Source: Pseudomonadales bacterium (GTDB taxonomy: Bacteria > Pseudomonadota > Gammaproteobacteria > Pseudomonadales > Pseudohongiellaceae). From it: a stretch of 64,000 nt of DNA. Shown one piece after another: positions 9,214 through 18,115 of the stretch. A program made the position numbers and the translations under genes. Numbering within the stretch: position 1 is the stretch's first letter; each line of letters begins with the position of its first letter. The notes below the pieces were generated by a model. It ran no database searches. It saw only the letters and a list, made by a program, of their open reading frames with translations, and was not told the origin of the DNA. The DNA is taken from NCBI GenBank assembly GCA_024234365.1, contig JACKOK010000005.1, forward strand, positions 146,542-210,541, given 5' to 3'.

Positions 9214-9821
9214 TTTCAAATGAAATAAAGGAGTTTCTTGCCTGCGAAACTCCCGCTGCCTGGCTGGAGGCCGCCCTGCGCAATCAGGACACGCTGCTGA
9301 TTGATCACGCCAATTGCGAGAAGAAGGCGGCGGCAACGGCCATGAGCCTGCTGTACCGCTATTCCGAGCACACCGAGCTACTGCGCAAGATGTCGCAACT
9401 GGCCCGGGAGGAACTGCTGCACTTCGAGCAGGTGGTCAACCTCATGGCTGAGCGTAATATCGCCTATATCCACCTGGGGCCGGCCCGCTATGCCAGCGGC
9501 CTGCGCGAGCATTTACGCAAGGACGGCAAGCATGTGCTGGTGGATACGCTGATCGTGGGCGCCTTCGTGGAGGCCCGCTCCTGTGAGCGTTTTGCCCGTC
9601 TTGTGCCCCTGCTGGACCCGGTGCTGGCAAAGTTCTACCGCAGCCTGCTGCGCTCGGAGTCGCGCCATTACGAGGATTATCTTGCCCTGGCCGCCCTCTA
9701 CAGCGAGGAGGACATCACCTCCCATGTGCAGCGCTTCCGTGAGATCGAGCGTGCGTTGATCGAGAGCCCGGACCCCCAGTTCCGCTTCCACAGCGGCGTG
9801 CCGGTGGCCTCTGCTGCCTGA
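9210..9821 (+). CDS. miaE: tRNA-(ms2io6A) hydroxylase
   Basis: MiaE hydroxylates the isopentenyl group of 2-methylthio-N6-isopentenyladenosine at tRNA position 37. The 203-residue protein carries carboxylate-bridged di-iron ligands in AREELLHFEQV and RSESRHYEDYL, with further carboxylates in ANCEKKA and EARSCERFARL. The fold is a ferritin-like four-helix bundle. It is coupled to rmuC by the ATGA overlap and its stop is two bases from the stop of the convergent lipoprotein gene. Confidence 0.93.
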   Translation: MISNEIKEFLACETPAAWLEAALRNQDTLLIDHANCEKKAAATAMSLLYRYSEHTELLRKMSQLAREELLHFEQVVNLMAERNIAYIHLGPARYASGLREHLRKDGKHVLVDTLIVGAFVEARSCERFARLVPLLDPVLAKFYRSLLRSESRHYEDYLALAALYSEEDITSHVQRFREIERALIESPDPQFRFHSGVPVASAA

Positions 9822-9823
9822 TC

Positions 9824-10366
9824 CTAGTCTTCGCAGCGTGCGGGACGCCGCAGATTGTCGCCAAGGCGTGCCTCCAGCCCATCCAGCTGGGCACAGGAAA
9901 TCTGCTCGTTGCCAGCCAGCGAGGCCGAGGTCAGCGAGTTGAGCGCGCTCAGCGGGGAGATATCCCGCAGCCGGTTATCGCTCAGGCTGACCGAACTCAG
10001 GCGGCGCAGAGGCGCCAAGGGGGCGATGCTGGTGAGGTGATTGTTGCTCAGGTCCAGAAACTGCAGTGCGCGCAGTGCGCCGATGCCCTCGATATTGCCG
10101 ATATCCCACCCCGAACATGACAGCACCGTGATGCTCTCCACGGTGGTATCGGGCTGTTGCAACGCGAAATTCACGCAGCCCTGCAGGCCCGGATCATCGA
10201 AGCGATACGCGCTGGCATTGGGGCGCTGATCAATAATGGTCTGGTTGTTGATGCTGACAGCATAGCGCTGGGAGCAGGCACTGGTGACAAGCCCCAGGAG
10301 CAGTAGGCCGAGCAGTCGGAAACGCGGGTTTGTATTCAAGGTGGACTCCCTGTTCTGTTGCTTCAT
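9824..10366 (-). CDS. Leucine-rich-repeat lipoprotein of unknown function
   Basis: The 180-residue product has a lipoprotein signal ending in VTSACSQ (lipobox cysteine near residue 31). The mature part contains three or four leucine-rich repeats of the LxxLxLSxNxL type (LQFLDLSNNHLTSIAPL, LSSVSLSDNRLRDISPL). Such proteins are usually cell-envelope binders. Nothing here gives a partner or pathway. It is transcribed towards miaE with almost no space between the stops. Confidence 0.75.
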   Translation of the reverse strand: MKQQNRESTLNTNPRFRLLGLLLLGLVTSACSQRYAVSINNQTIIDQRPNASAYRFDDPGLQGCVNFALQQPDTTVESITVLSCSGWDIGNIEGIGALRALQFLDLSNNHLTSIAPLAPLRRLSSVSLSDNRLRDISPLSALNSLTSASLAGNEQISCAQLDGLEARLGDNLRRPARCED

Positions 10367-10556
10367 GCTAGCAGAGATGGGAACGTGGCTACAGTGCGCT
10401 TTGCCTGTGTCAACGTCCTGTCGGTGCTGTAGAAATTCAGCAGCAGTCCAGTTAGTATGCGAAGCCCTGAGCCGGGACTTTTTCCTTTGCTGTCCGCAGT
10501 GAGTGCATCAGCCCCCCGAACCCATATTCGAAAACCATCAATTGAAGGACATCACC

Positions 10557-11264
10557 ATGAATTTTCCCCGTTTACTGAGCCTGCGCAGTGCCATCGTGGC
10601 TGTCTCGCTTACCGCCATGACTGCCCAGGCTGCCGATAGCGCCGTGGATCTGAGCAATCAGGACAATCAGATCAGCTACAGCATCGGCGTCAATATCGGC
10701 CAGAATCTCGTGAGCCAGGGGCTGATGGACTCCATCGCCATGGATGCCTTCTTTGCCGGTATTCGGGATACCGTAAGTGGCGATCTGCAGATGAGCATGG
10801 AAGACATGATGACGGCTCTGCAGACCTTTCAGGAACGCATGATTGCGGAGCAGGCTGCAGCCGCCGACGCGGCCAAGGCCGAGAGTGCGGCTTTCCTGGA
10901 GGCTAACGCCAAGGAAGACGGTGTCGTGACCACGGCGTCCGGCCTGCAGTATCGCATCGTTGAATCCGGTCCGGCCGATGGTGTTTCTCCCGGCCCGAAT
11001 GACAGTGTGTTGGCACATTACCACGGTACCTTTATCGACGGTTCCGTGTTCGACAGTTCCATTGACCGTGGTGAGCCGGTTGAGTTCGGTGTCAGCCAGG
11101 TGATCGCCGGCTGGACCGAAGCCCTGCAGATGATGAAGCCGGGCGACAAATGGCGCCTGTTCATTCCCTACAACCTGGCTTACGGCGAAACCGGTTCCGG
11201 CCCCATCGGCCCGTTTGAGGCGCTGATTTTCGACGTGGAACTGCTGAGTGTGACTCCCCGCTAA
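10557..11264 (+). CDS. Periplasmic FKBP-type peptidyl-prolyl isomerase (Mip/FkpA-like)
   Basis: The 235-residue protein starts with a signal peptide cleaved near MTAQA-ADS. It continues with an FKBP N-terminal dimerisation domain (ISYSIGVNIGQNLVSQG) and a C-terminal FKBP domain with VLAHYHGTFIDGSVFDSS, VIAGWTEALQMMKPGDKW and the final IFDVELL strand. It should speed proline isomerisation during folding in the periplasm. The ATG at 10557 follows AAGGACATCACC; an upstream frame extension from 10503 lacks a signal peptide. The end of the gene takes part in a small hairpin that overlaps the next ribosome site. Confidence 0.9.
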   Translation: MNFPRLLSLRSAIVAVSLTAMTAQAADSAVDLSNQDNQISYSIGVNIGQNLVSQGLMDSIAMDAFFAGIRDTVSGDLQMSMEDMMTALQTFQERMIAEQAAAADAAKAESAAFLEANAKEDGVVTTASGLQYRIVESGPADGVSPGPNDSVLAHYHGTFIDGSVFDSSIDRGEPVEFGVSQVIAGWTEALQMMKPGDKWRLFIPYNLAYGETGSGPIGPFEALIFDVELLSVTPR

Positions 11265-11291
11265 GGGAATCTGACCGGGGGGAGTTGCGCG

Positions 11292-12632
11292 ATGTCTGAG
11301 CAGATCAGTCTGATGGAATTCAACAAGGCTCTGCTGCAGTTCATCGCGGACTCGCCCACGCCCTTTCATGCCTGCGACTCGCTCGCGGCCGGCTTTGCCC
11401 AGGCAGGGTTTACTCGTCTGGATGAAGCATCGGCATGGCAGTTGCGTGCCGGCGGACGGTATTTCGTCACGCGCAACGATGCCTCCCTCATCGCCTTCAC
11501 CATTCCGGCTGCCGGCAGCGCGGCCTTGGTCAATGGTATCCGCATGACCGGGGCCCACACCGACAGCCCTTGCCTGCGTATCAAACCGCAACCCGAGCTG
11601 CGCCGGAACAATTATGTGCAGTTGGGGGTGGAGGTCTACGGGGGAGCACTGTACAACCCCTGGTTTGACCGCGATCTGTCCATTGCCGGCCGGGTGGATT
11701 TTCTGCGCACGGACGGTCGGCTGGAATCCTGCCTGATCGACCTGCGCGAACCGGTAGCGGTGATTCCCAGCCTGGCCATTCACCTGGATCGCGAAGCTAA
11801 CCAGGGCCGCACAGTGAATGCCCAGCAACATCTGCCGCCCATCCTGTCCATCACGGGAGTGCGCGATGAGGGCTTTGACGAGCTGGTCTTGCGCTGGCTA
11901 CGGGAATACGCCGGTCGCCCCGAGGCGGACAGGGTGCTTGGGCATGAGCTGAGCCTTTACGATACCCAGCCGCCCGCGATTATCGGTTTGCACAGGGAGT
12001 TCATTGCTTCGGCGAGGCTGGATAACCTGCTGAGCTGTTATCTGGGCATGCAGGCGATGAAAGAGGCCAGCGACGAGGCCTGCCATCTGCTGGTGTGCAC
12101 GGATCACGAGGAAGTCGGCAGCAGCTCCGCTGCCGGGGCGAACGGGCCTTTCCTGCGTGCCGTGCTGGAACGCATCATTGCCGCATTCCCTGCGGGCAGC
12201 GCTAATCCAACGGAAGAGTTCGAACGGGTGATCCGCAATTCCTTGTTGCTGTCGGTGGACAATGCCCACGGCATTCATCCCAATTATGCAGACAAACATG
12301 ACGGCAACCACGGCCCTGTACTGAACCAGGGGCCGGTTATCAAGATCAACGCCAACCAGCGTTATGCCAGCAGCAGCAGCTCCGTGGCGCGCTTCAAGGC
12401 CCTGTGCCTCCAGGCCGATGTCCCGGTGCAGAGTTTTGTGGTGCGCAGTGATATGGGTTGTGGCAGCACCATCGGGCCGATCACTGCTACGGGCATCGGG
12501 GTGGAAACGGTGGATGTGGGGGTGCCGACCTTTGCCATGCACTCCATCCGTGAGCTTGCCGGCAGCGAAGACGCCCACCGGCTCTACCGGGTGCTCAGAC
12601 AGTTTTACGGTGTGCGTGACCCTGCCGCCTGA
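11292..12632 (+). CDS. apeB: M18-family aminopeptidase
   Basis: The 446-residue protein is a dinuclear zinc aminopeptidase related to ApeB and yeast aminopeptidase I. The conserved blocks are present: TGAHTDSPCLRIKP (zinc His), DNLLSCYL (Asp), LVCTDHEEVGSSSAAGANG (catalytic and metal Glu), and SVDNAHGIHPNYADKHD with the C-terminal PTFAMHSIRE histidine. It likely removes N-terminal acidic or neutral residues in the cytosol. The 3' end overlaps the convergent mnmC by 38 bases. The initiation region (GGGGGGAG) is partly paired with the preceding gene's end. Confidence 0.92.
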   Translation: MSEQISLMEFNKALLQFIADSPTPFHACDSLAAGFAQAGFTRLDEASAWQLRAGGRYFVTRNDASLIAFTIPAAGSAALVNGIRMTGAHTDSPCLRIKPQPELRRNNYVQLGVEVYGGALYNPWFDRDLSIAGRVDFLRTDGRLESCLIDLREPVAVIPSLAIHLDREANQGRTVNAQQHLPPILSITGVRDEGFDELVLRWLREYAGRPEADRVLGHELSLYDTQPPAIIGLHREFIASARLDNLLSCYLGMQAMKEASDEACHLLVCTDHEEVGSSSAAGANGPFLRAVLERIIAAFPAGSANPTEEFERVIRNSLLLSVDNAHGIHPNYADKHDGNHGPVLNQGPVIKINANQRYASSSSSVARFKALCLQADVPVQSFVVRSDMGCGSTIGPITATGIGVETVDVGVPTFAMHSIRELAGSEDAHRLYRVLRQFYGVRDPAA

Positions 12633-14646
12633 GCTCGCGCAGCGCAAAACGGGCTGGGTGGATGACTTCGATCAGTTCCCGCTGCAAGGGCAATGTTTCC
12701 CCACAGATCAGACTCGCCAGATACTCCGCCGCCAGGGGGGCATTGCTCATGCCATGTGAGCCATGTCCGATACTGACATACAGCCCGGGCAGGTTCGGTA
12801 CCGGGTTGTCAGGATGTTTACGCGCGCTCTGCCCCAGGGCACTGTAGTGTTGCTCGAAGGCGCTGAAATCCGGCACCTGCCCCACGATGGGCATGCGGTC
12901 ACGGGTGGTGGCGCGCACCGATACCCTTCCATCTGCAATCGATGATTCCCGCACACTGCCCGCCGGCAAATGCGCTGTGATGCCTGCCAGATTCTGGGCA
13001 TGCTCGCGGGGGGATAGTGCGGTGTCGTGAATATCCCGGGAATAGCTCGCGCCTACGCTGTGCAGTCCCTGCCACGCCGGGGCGATATAGCTCTGGCCGC
13101 AGACAACCGTGTTGAGTGCAGCGCTTTCCTTTGAGGCGTTGACATAGCTGACCTGGCCCCGGATCGGCACAATGGGGATGGGCGCTGTCTGGGCAAACTG
13201 GCCCGCCAGATAGCTGTTGGCGATGAGGACGGAATCGGCCTCCACCAGCACCTGAGAGTGCTCATCCAGTACCTGCCAGCGCCCGTTGTCCAATACCTGC
13301 AAACGCTGCACCGTGCAGCCGGTGCGTACGATTATGTGCGGGTCGTCCACGCAGGCCGCGCACACTCCGGGCGGATTGACCCAGCCCCCCAGCAGCAGTT
13401 GGGTAGCACCACCGTCCAGTGTAATGCCCGCCTGGGTGCTGGCCTCATCTTGCGTCAATGCCCGGGCCACGACAGCGGCATAGCGGGACAGATCGACAGG
13501 GTCGCAGCGTTCGCGGCGCGCACTGAAAGCCGTTTCCAGATTCAGCACGCAGCAGGGGTGCCAGGCGATGTCCGGGTGGTTTTCTGCCAGTGTCTGCAAT
13601 TCGCGCACGGCATAGAGATAGGCCTGCAGATTGAACTGACGGGTGGCGTTCACGGCATTGCTCAGGCGGCATTGCAGGATCGCCTGTCGATTGCCGGAGG
13701 CGCCACGGGCCAGGGAGTTTTCGCGCTCCAGCAGGGTTACCTGACAGCCTTTGCGGGCCAGAGCCCGGGCGCTGAGGCAGCCGGCAAGACCGCCACCAAT
13801 GACGATAACCTCTTTTGTTGCATGGGAGGTGTCGGTCACGCTCAGCCAGGCCGTGGGCGCTATGACAGCCGGATTTGTGACGGGCAGGGTGCCGCGCAGC
13901 ATCTCCCGCTTGCTGCCAAAGCCGGGGTGTTTCTCGATCTGAAAGCCAGCCTCACGCAGGCCTCTTTGTACCTGCCCGGCCACGCTGTAGGTGCTCAGGG
14001 TGGTGCCGGGGCGGCTCAGGCGTGCCAGTTGTGCCATCAGCTCCGGGCGCCACATCTCGGGGTTGACGCGGGGGGCAAAGCCATCCAGAAACCAGGCGTC
14101 CACCTTGCCCGCCATTCGCTGTGGCTGCGCCGCCAGCGTGTCGGCGGCATCGCCATAATACAGGTCGAGGAGGACGGGATGCTTGTCATCGGGCAGCGTC
14201 AGATGCAGGCGATGATAGCCGGCTGAGTGGTCGGGGTAGGTCTTGAGCAGTGCCTGACTCAGTGGCTGCAGCGCGGGCCATTGCGCGAGCGCCTGTTCCA
14301 TGGTGTCCCTTTGCAGGGGGTAACGTTCGCAGCTGATGAAGTGCAGGCGCAAGTGCTTGGGGGCGAGCTTTCGCCAGGCACGCCAGGTGCAGAGGAAGTT
14401 CAGCCCCGTACCGAAACCCAGTTCGGCCACGGTAAACACGGCAGGCTCACCGCTTTGCTGCAAGGCGGCATCGGCCTCGCGCCAGCGCTCCGGCAATTGG
14501 TTCGCGGCCAGAAAGACATACTCGGTCTCGTCCAGCCCGCCCTCACGGGAGAAGTAGATGTCGTCGAAACGGCTGGAATAGGGTGCGCCGCTGTCCTGCC
14601 AGAGGATGTCGGCGTTTTCGAGTGACGGGGGAGGTGTGCTTGGCAT
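12595..14646 (-). CDS. mnmC: Bifunctional tRNA wobble-uridine modification enzyme MnmC
   Basis: MnmC completes the mnm5s2U34 modification of tRNA. The N-terminal domain removes nothing but methylates the nm5 group; the C-terminal FAD domain removes the carboxymethyl group. Both are present: an SAM-dependent methyltransferase (AELGFGTGLNFLCTW) and a DAO-type oxidase (EVIVIGGGLAGCLSARALARKG near residue 270, ending GHGSHGMSNAPLAAEYLASL). The ATG at 14646 gives 683 residues, the usual size; the frame is open upstream but that part would run into the prfB promoter. Confidence 0.95.
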   Translation of the reverse strand: MPSTPPPSLENADILWQDSGAPYSSRFDDIYFSREGGLDETEYVFLAANQLPERWREADAALQQSGEPAVFTVAELGFGTGLNFLCTWRAWRKLAPKHLRLHFISCERYPLQRDTMEQALAQWPALQPLSQALLKTYPDHSAGYHRLHLTLPDDKHPVLLDLYYGDAADTLAAQPQRMAGKVDAWFLDGFAPRVNPEMWRPELMAQLARLSRPGTTLSTYSVAGQVQRGLREAGFQIEKHPGFGSKREMLRGTLPVTNPAVIAPTAWLSVTDTSHATKEVIVIGGGLAGCLSARALARKGCQVTLLERENSLARGASGNRQAILQCRLSNAVNATRQFNLQAYLYAVRELQTLAENHPDIAWHPCCVLNLETAFSARRERCDPVDLSRYAAVVARALTQDEASTQAGITLDGGATQLLLGGWVNPPGVCAACVDDPHIIVRTGCTVQRLQVLDNGRWQVLDEHSQVLVEADSVLIANSYLAGQFAQTAPIPIVPIRGQVSYVNASKESAALNTVVCGQSYIAPAWQGLHSVGASYSRDIHDTALSPREHAQNLAGITAHLPAGSVRESSIADGRVSVRATTRDRMPIVGQVPDFSAFEQHYSALGQSARKHPDNPVPNLPGLYVSIGHGSHGMSNAPLAAEYLASLICGETLPLQRELIEVIHPARFALRELRRQGHAHRKTV

Positions 14647-14773
14647 GGCGCGGATTCTAAGGAACCGGCAAACGCTGTGGCAAGCCTTTGTTCGGGGCGC
14701 GCTTGTGGCATCTGGGCGTGAATCAGGTAAAATGCCGGTCTTTTCAATTCCGAGCAATGACACGAGACCCCGC

Positions 14774-15872
14774 ATGATCGAAGTGAATCCAACACTGCTG
14801 AAAATCAAGGACTTCCAGAGCCGCACCGATACCCTCAGGGGGTATCTTTGACTACGATGTCAAAAAAGACCGCCTGACCGAGGTTGAGCTGGAGCTTGGC
14901 GAGTCCAATGTCTGGGACAAACCGGAATACGCCCAGGCTTTGGGTAAGGAGCGCTCCGAACTCGAACTGGTGGTGCAGACCATCGATGGTCTCAATGAAG
15001 GGCTTGCGGATTGCCGCGAACTGCTGCAACTGGCTCAGGACGAAAACGACGAAGACCTCTTTGCCGAAGTGAACGGCGAACTCGGCACGCTGGGGGGCAA
15101 GCTTGAGACCCTGGAGTTCCGTCGCATGTTCTCCGGTCGCATGGACGCCAATAATGCTTTTGTGGATATTCAGGCGGGCTCCGGTGGCACCGAGGCGCAG
15201 GACTGGGCCGAGATGCTGCTGCGCATGTATCTGCGCTGGGGCGAGGACAAGGGTTTCAAGGTGGAGGTGGTGGAAGTCTCCGCCGGGGAAGTTGCCGGCA
15301 TCAAGAGTGCCACCGTCTATATCAGTGGCGAATACGCCTTCGGCTGGTTGCGCACGGAAACGGGCGTGCATCGTCTGGTGCGCAAGTCGCCCTTCGATTC
15401 GGGCAATCGGCGCCACACCTCTTTCTCTTCCGTGTTTGTTTCTCCCGAAGTGGATGACGACATCGAGATTGAACTGAATATGGGTGACGTGCGCGTGGAT
15501 ACCTATCGCGCCAGTGGTGCGGGCGGTCAGCACATCAACAAGACTGACTCCGCCATTCGCTTGACCCATATCCCGACCGGTATCGTGGTGCAGTGCCAGA
15601 ACCAGCGCTCGCAGCACAAGAACAAGGATCAGGCCATCAAACAACTGAAGGCCAAGCTCTACGAGATGGAAGAGCTCAAACGCCGGCAGGCCGCGCAGGA
15701 GATCGAGGAAGAGAAGGCCGATATCGGTTGGGGCAGCCAGATTCGCTCCTATGTGCTCGATCAGTCCCGCATCAAGGATCTGCGCACTGGCGTGGAAGTG
15801 AGCAATACCGGCGCCGTGCTCGACGGCGACCTGGACAAGTTTATTGAAGCAAGTTTGAAGATGGGGTTATAA
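14774..15872 (+). CDS. prfB: Peptide chain release factor 2, with programmed +1 frameshift
   Basis: RF2 ends translation at UGA and UAA. The gene must be read as 14774-14848 joined to 14850-15872: codon 26 is an in-frame TGA (14849-14851) preceded by CTT and, upstream, an AGGGGG Shine-Dalgarno-like element at 14837-14842, the classic RF2 autoregulatory site. After the +1 shift the protein continues DYDVKKDRLTEVE. The tripeptide SPF (KSPFDSGNRRHTSF) and the GGQ motif (GAGGQHINKTDS) are intact. The product is 365 residues. A TAAAAT -10 box lies at 14728-14733. lysS follows five bases after the stop. Confidence 0.97.
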
Positions 15873-15877
15873 GCACC

Positions 15878-17401
15878 GTGACGAATCCGAACGAATCTGC
15901 AAACGGGCAGGGCGCTACCGAGGCACTGCACGACGAGAACAAACTGATTGCGCAGCGCCGCGAAAAACTCGCCGCCATTCGTGCCAAACGCAATGCTTTC
16001 CCCAATGATTTCCGTCGCAGCAATCTGGCCGGCGAGCTGGTTGCCTCCTACGGCGAGACCGACAAGGAGACGCTGGAAAATCTCAAACCGCAAGTCAAGG
16101 TGGCAGGTCGCCTCATTCGCATGCGTGGTCCCTTCCTGGTGATTCAGGATGTGTCTGAACAGATTCAGCTCTATTTCAACCCGAAGGAACTGTCCGAGGA
16201 ACTGCAGGCCGAGATCAAGGGGCTGGACCTTGGTGATATCGTGGGCGTGGAGGGGCGGGTATTCCGCACCGGCAAGGGCGAGCTGACGGTGTGGATTTCC
16301 CATCTGCGTCTGCTGACCAAGTCCCTGCGTCCGCTGCCGGACAAATACAAAGGGCTGTCGGATACCGAGGTGCGCTATCGTCAGCGCTATATCGACCTGA
16401 TCGCCAATGAAAGCTCGCGCGAAACCTTTGTGACCCGCTCGCGCATCATCAGCAGCCTGCGTCGTTTCTTCGAGGCGCATCAATTCATGGAAGTGGAAAC
16501 CCCGATGATGCAGGTGATTCCCGGCGGTGCCTCGGCCAAGCCCTTCATCACCCATCACAATGCGCTGGACCAGCAGATGTATCTGCGCATTGCGCCGGAG
16601 CTGTACTTGAAGCGTCTGGTGGTGGGCGGTTTCGAGCGCGTTTTCGAGATCAACCGCAATTTCCGCAACGAAGGGCTGTCCACGCGGCACAACCCGGAAT
16701 TCACCATGGTGGAGTTCTACCAGGCCTATGCGGATTACGAAGACCTGATGGACTTTACCGAGGAGCTGTTCCGCACGGTCGCCCAGGAAGTGCTCGGAAC
16801 CACGTCCGTCACTTATCAGGGGCTCGAGCTGGATTTTGCCAATCCCTTCCATCGGCTGAGTGTGCGTGATTCCATCGTGAAATATTGCGAAGGGGTCAGC
16901 CGCGAGCAGTTGCAGGACAAGGCATCTGCCGCTGCGCTGGCAGATTCCATGGAGATTCATTACGAAGACTCCTGGGGCGTGGGCCGCATCTGCATGGCCA
17001 TTTTCGACGAGAAAGTGGAGCATCTGCTGCAGCAACCGACCTTCATTACCGAGTACCCCACCGAGGTGTCGCCTCTGGCGCGTGCCAATGACGACAACCC
17101 TGACGTCACTGACCGCTTCGAACTGTTCATTGGTGGCAGGGAAATTGCCAACGGCTTCTCCGAGCTGAACGATGCCGAAGACCAGTCCGAACGTTTTATG
17201 GAACAGGTGGCACAGAAGGATTCCGGTGACGATGAGGCCATGCACTACGATGCGGACTATGTGACGGCACTCGAATACGGTCTGCCGCCGACCGCGGGAG
17301 AGGGCATCGGGGTGGATCGTCTGGTGATGCTGTTCACCGATGCGCCGTCCATCAAGGACGTACTGCTGTTCCCGCATATGCGTCCACAGCACGACAAATA
17401 A
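15878..17401 (+). CDS. lysS: Lysine--tRNA ligase (class II)
   Basis: LysS charges tRNA-Lys. The 507-residue protein starts at GTG 15878. The N-terminal OB-fold anticodon-binding domain (VKVAGRLIRMRGPFLVIQDVS) is followed by the class II catalytic core, with motif 2 in FEINRNFRNEGLSTRHNPEFTM split by a loop and motif 3 near GEGIGVDRLVMLFT. The order prfB-lysS with a 5-base gap is a standard bacterial operon. Confidence 0.97.
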   Translation: MTNPNESANGQGATEALHDENKLIAQRREKLAAIRAKRNAFPNDFRRSNLAGELVASYGETDKETLENLKPQVKVAGRLIRMRGPFLVIQDVSEQIQLYFNPKELSEELQAEIKGLDLGDIVGVEGRVFRTGKGELTVWISHLRLLTKSLRPLPDKYKGLSDTEVRYRQRYIDLIANESSRETFVTRSRIISSLRRFFEAHQFMEVETPMMQVIPGGASAKPFITHHNALDQQMYLRIAPELYLKRLVVGGFERVFEINRNFRNEGLSTRHNPEFTMVEFYQAYADYEDLMDFTEELFRTVAQEVLGTTSVTYQGLELDFANPFHRLSVRDSIVKYCEGVSREQLQDKASAAALADSMEIHYEDSWGVGRICMAIFDEKVEHLLQQPTFITEYPTEVSPLARANDDNPDVTDRFELFIGGREIANGFSELNDAEDQSERFMEQVAQKDSGDDEAMHYDADYVTALEYGLPPTAGEGIGVDRLVMLFTDAPSIKDVLLFPHMRPQHDK

Positions 17402-17410
17402 GAGCGTCTC

Positions 17411-18115
17411 ATGGTGGAGGCCAACGCACAGGAGCGCATCAGGCTGGAGAAATCCTGGAAGCATTTGTTGCTGCCGGAATTCGAACAGCCCTATATGCAG
17501 GAGCTCTCGGCCTTTCTGCGCCGGGAGAAAACCGCTGGCAAGGTGATTTACCCGGCGGGCGACGATATTTTCAATGCGCTGAACACCACGCCCTTCGACA
17601 AGGTAAAGGTCGTCATTCTGGGGCAGGACCCTTATCATGGCCCGGGGCAGGCGCATGGCCTGTGCTTCTCCGTGAAGCCCGGCGTGGACCTGCCGCCCTC
17701 GCTGAGAAATATCTATCGTGAGATCGCCAGCGACCTGAATATTCCACCGTCCCGCTCCGGTTATCTGCAGTGCTGGGCACAGCAGGGCGTGTTGCTGCTC
17801 AATGCCGTGCTGACGGTGCAGGCGGGCAACGCCGCCTCGCATCAGGGCAAGGGCTGGGAGCGTTTCACCGATCGGGTTGTTGCGTTGCTCAACGAAAAAC
17901 GCGAACACCTGGTGTTTCTGCTGTGGGGCAGCTATGCCCAGCGCAAGGGCGAGATCATCGATCGTTCACGACACCTCGTGCTGGAATCACCGCATCCCTC
18001 GCCGCTGTCGGCGAGCCGGGGGTTTTTCGGCAACCATCATTTTTCCCGTGCCAATGCCTATCTGCAATCCCATCACCAGGCACCGATTGACTGGTGCGTG
18101 CAGGAGCCCTCATGA
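17411..18115 (+). CDS. ung: Uracil-DNA glycosylase
   Basis: Ung removes uracil from DNA at the start of base-excision repair. The 234-residue protein has the water-activating motif GQDPYHGPGQAHGL, the uracil-binding NAVLTVQ strand, and the DNA-intercalating loop HPSPLSASRGF. The ATG at 17411 lies nine bases after the lysS stop. Its end overlaps the next gene by four bases (ATGA). Confidence 0.96.
   Translation: MVEANAQERIRLEKSWKHLLLPEFEQPYMQELSAFLRREKTAGKVIYPAGDDIFNALNTTPFDKVKVVILGQDPYHGPGQAHGLCFSVKPGVDLPPSLRNIYREIASDLNIPPSRSGYLQCWAQQGVLLLNAVLTVQAGNAASHQGKGWERFTDRVVALLNEKREHLVFLLWGSYAQRKGEIIDRSRHLVLESPHPSPLSASRGFFGNHHFSRANAYLQSHHQAPIDWCVQEPS

Noticed and set aside
14849..14851. In-frame TGA in prfB as an inactivating mutation
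   Set aside because: The upstream AGGGGG element and CTT-TGA-C context are the known RF2 programmed frameshift site.
15761..17908. Very long minus-strand open frame (715 codons) opposite prfB, lysS and ung
   Set aside because: It runs antisense to three certain genes, its composition is rich in Arg, His, Gln and Leu as expected of an antisense frame in GC-rich DNA, and it contains no recognisable domain.
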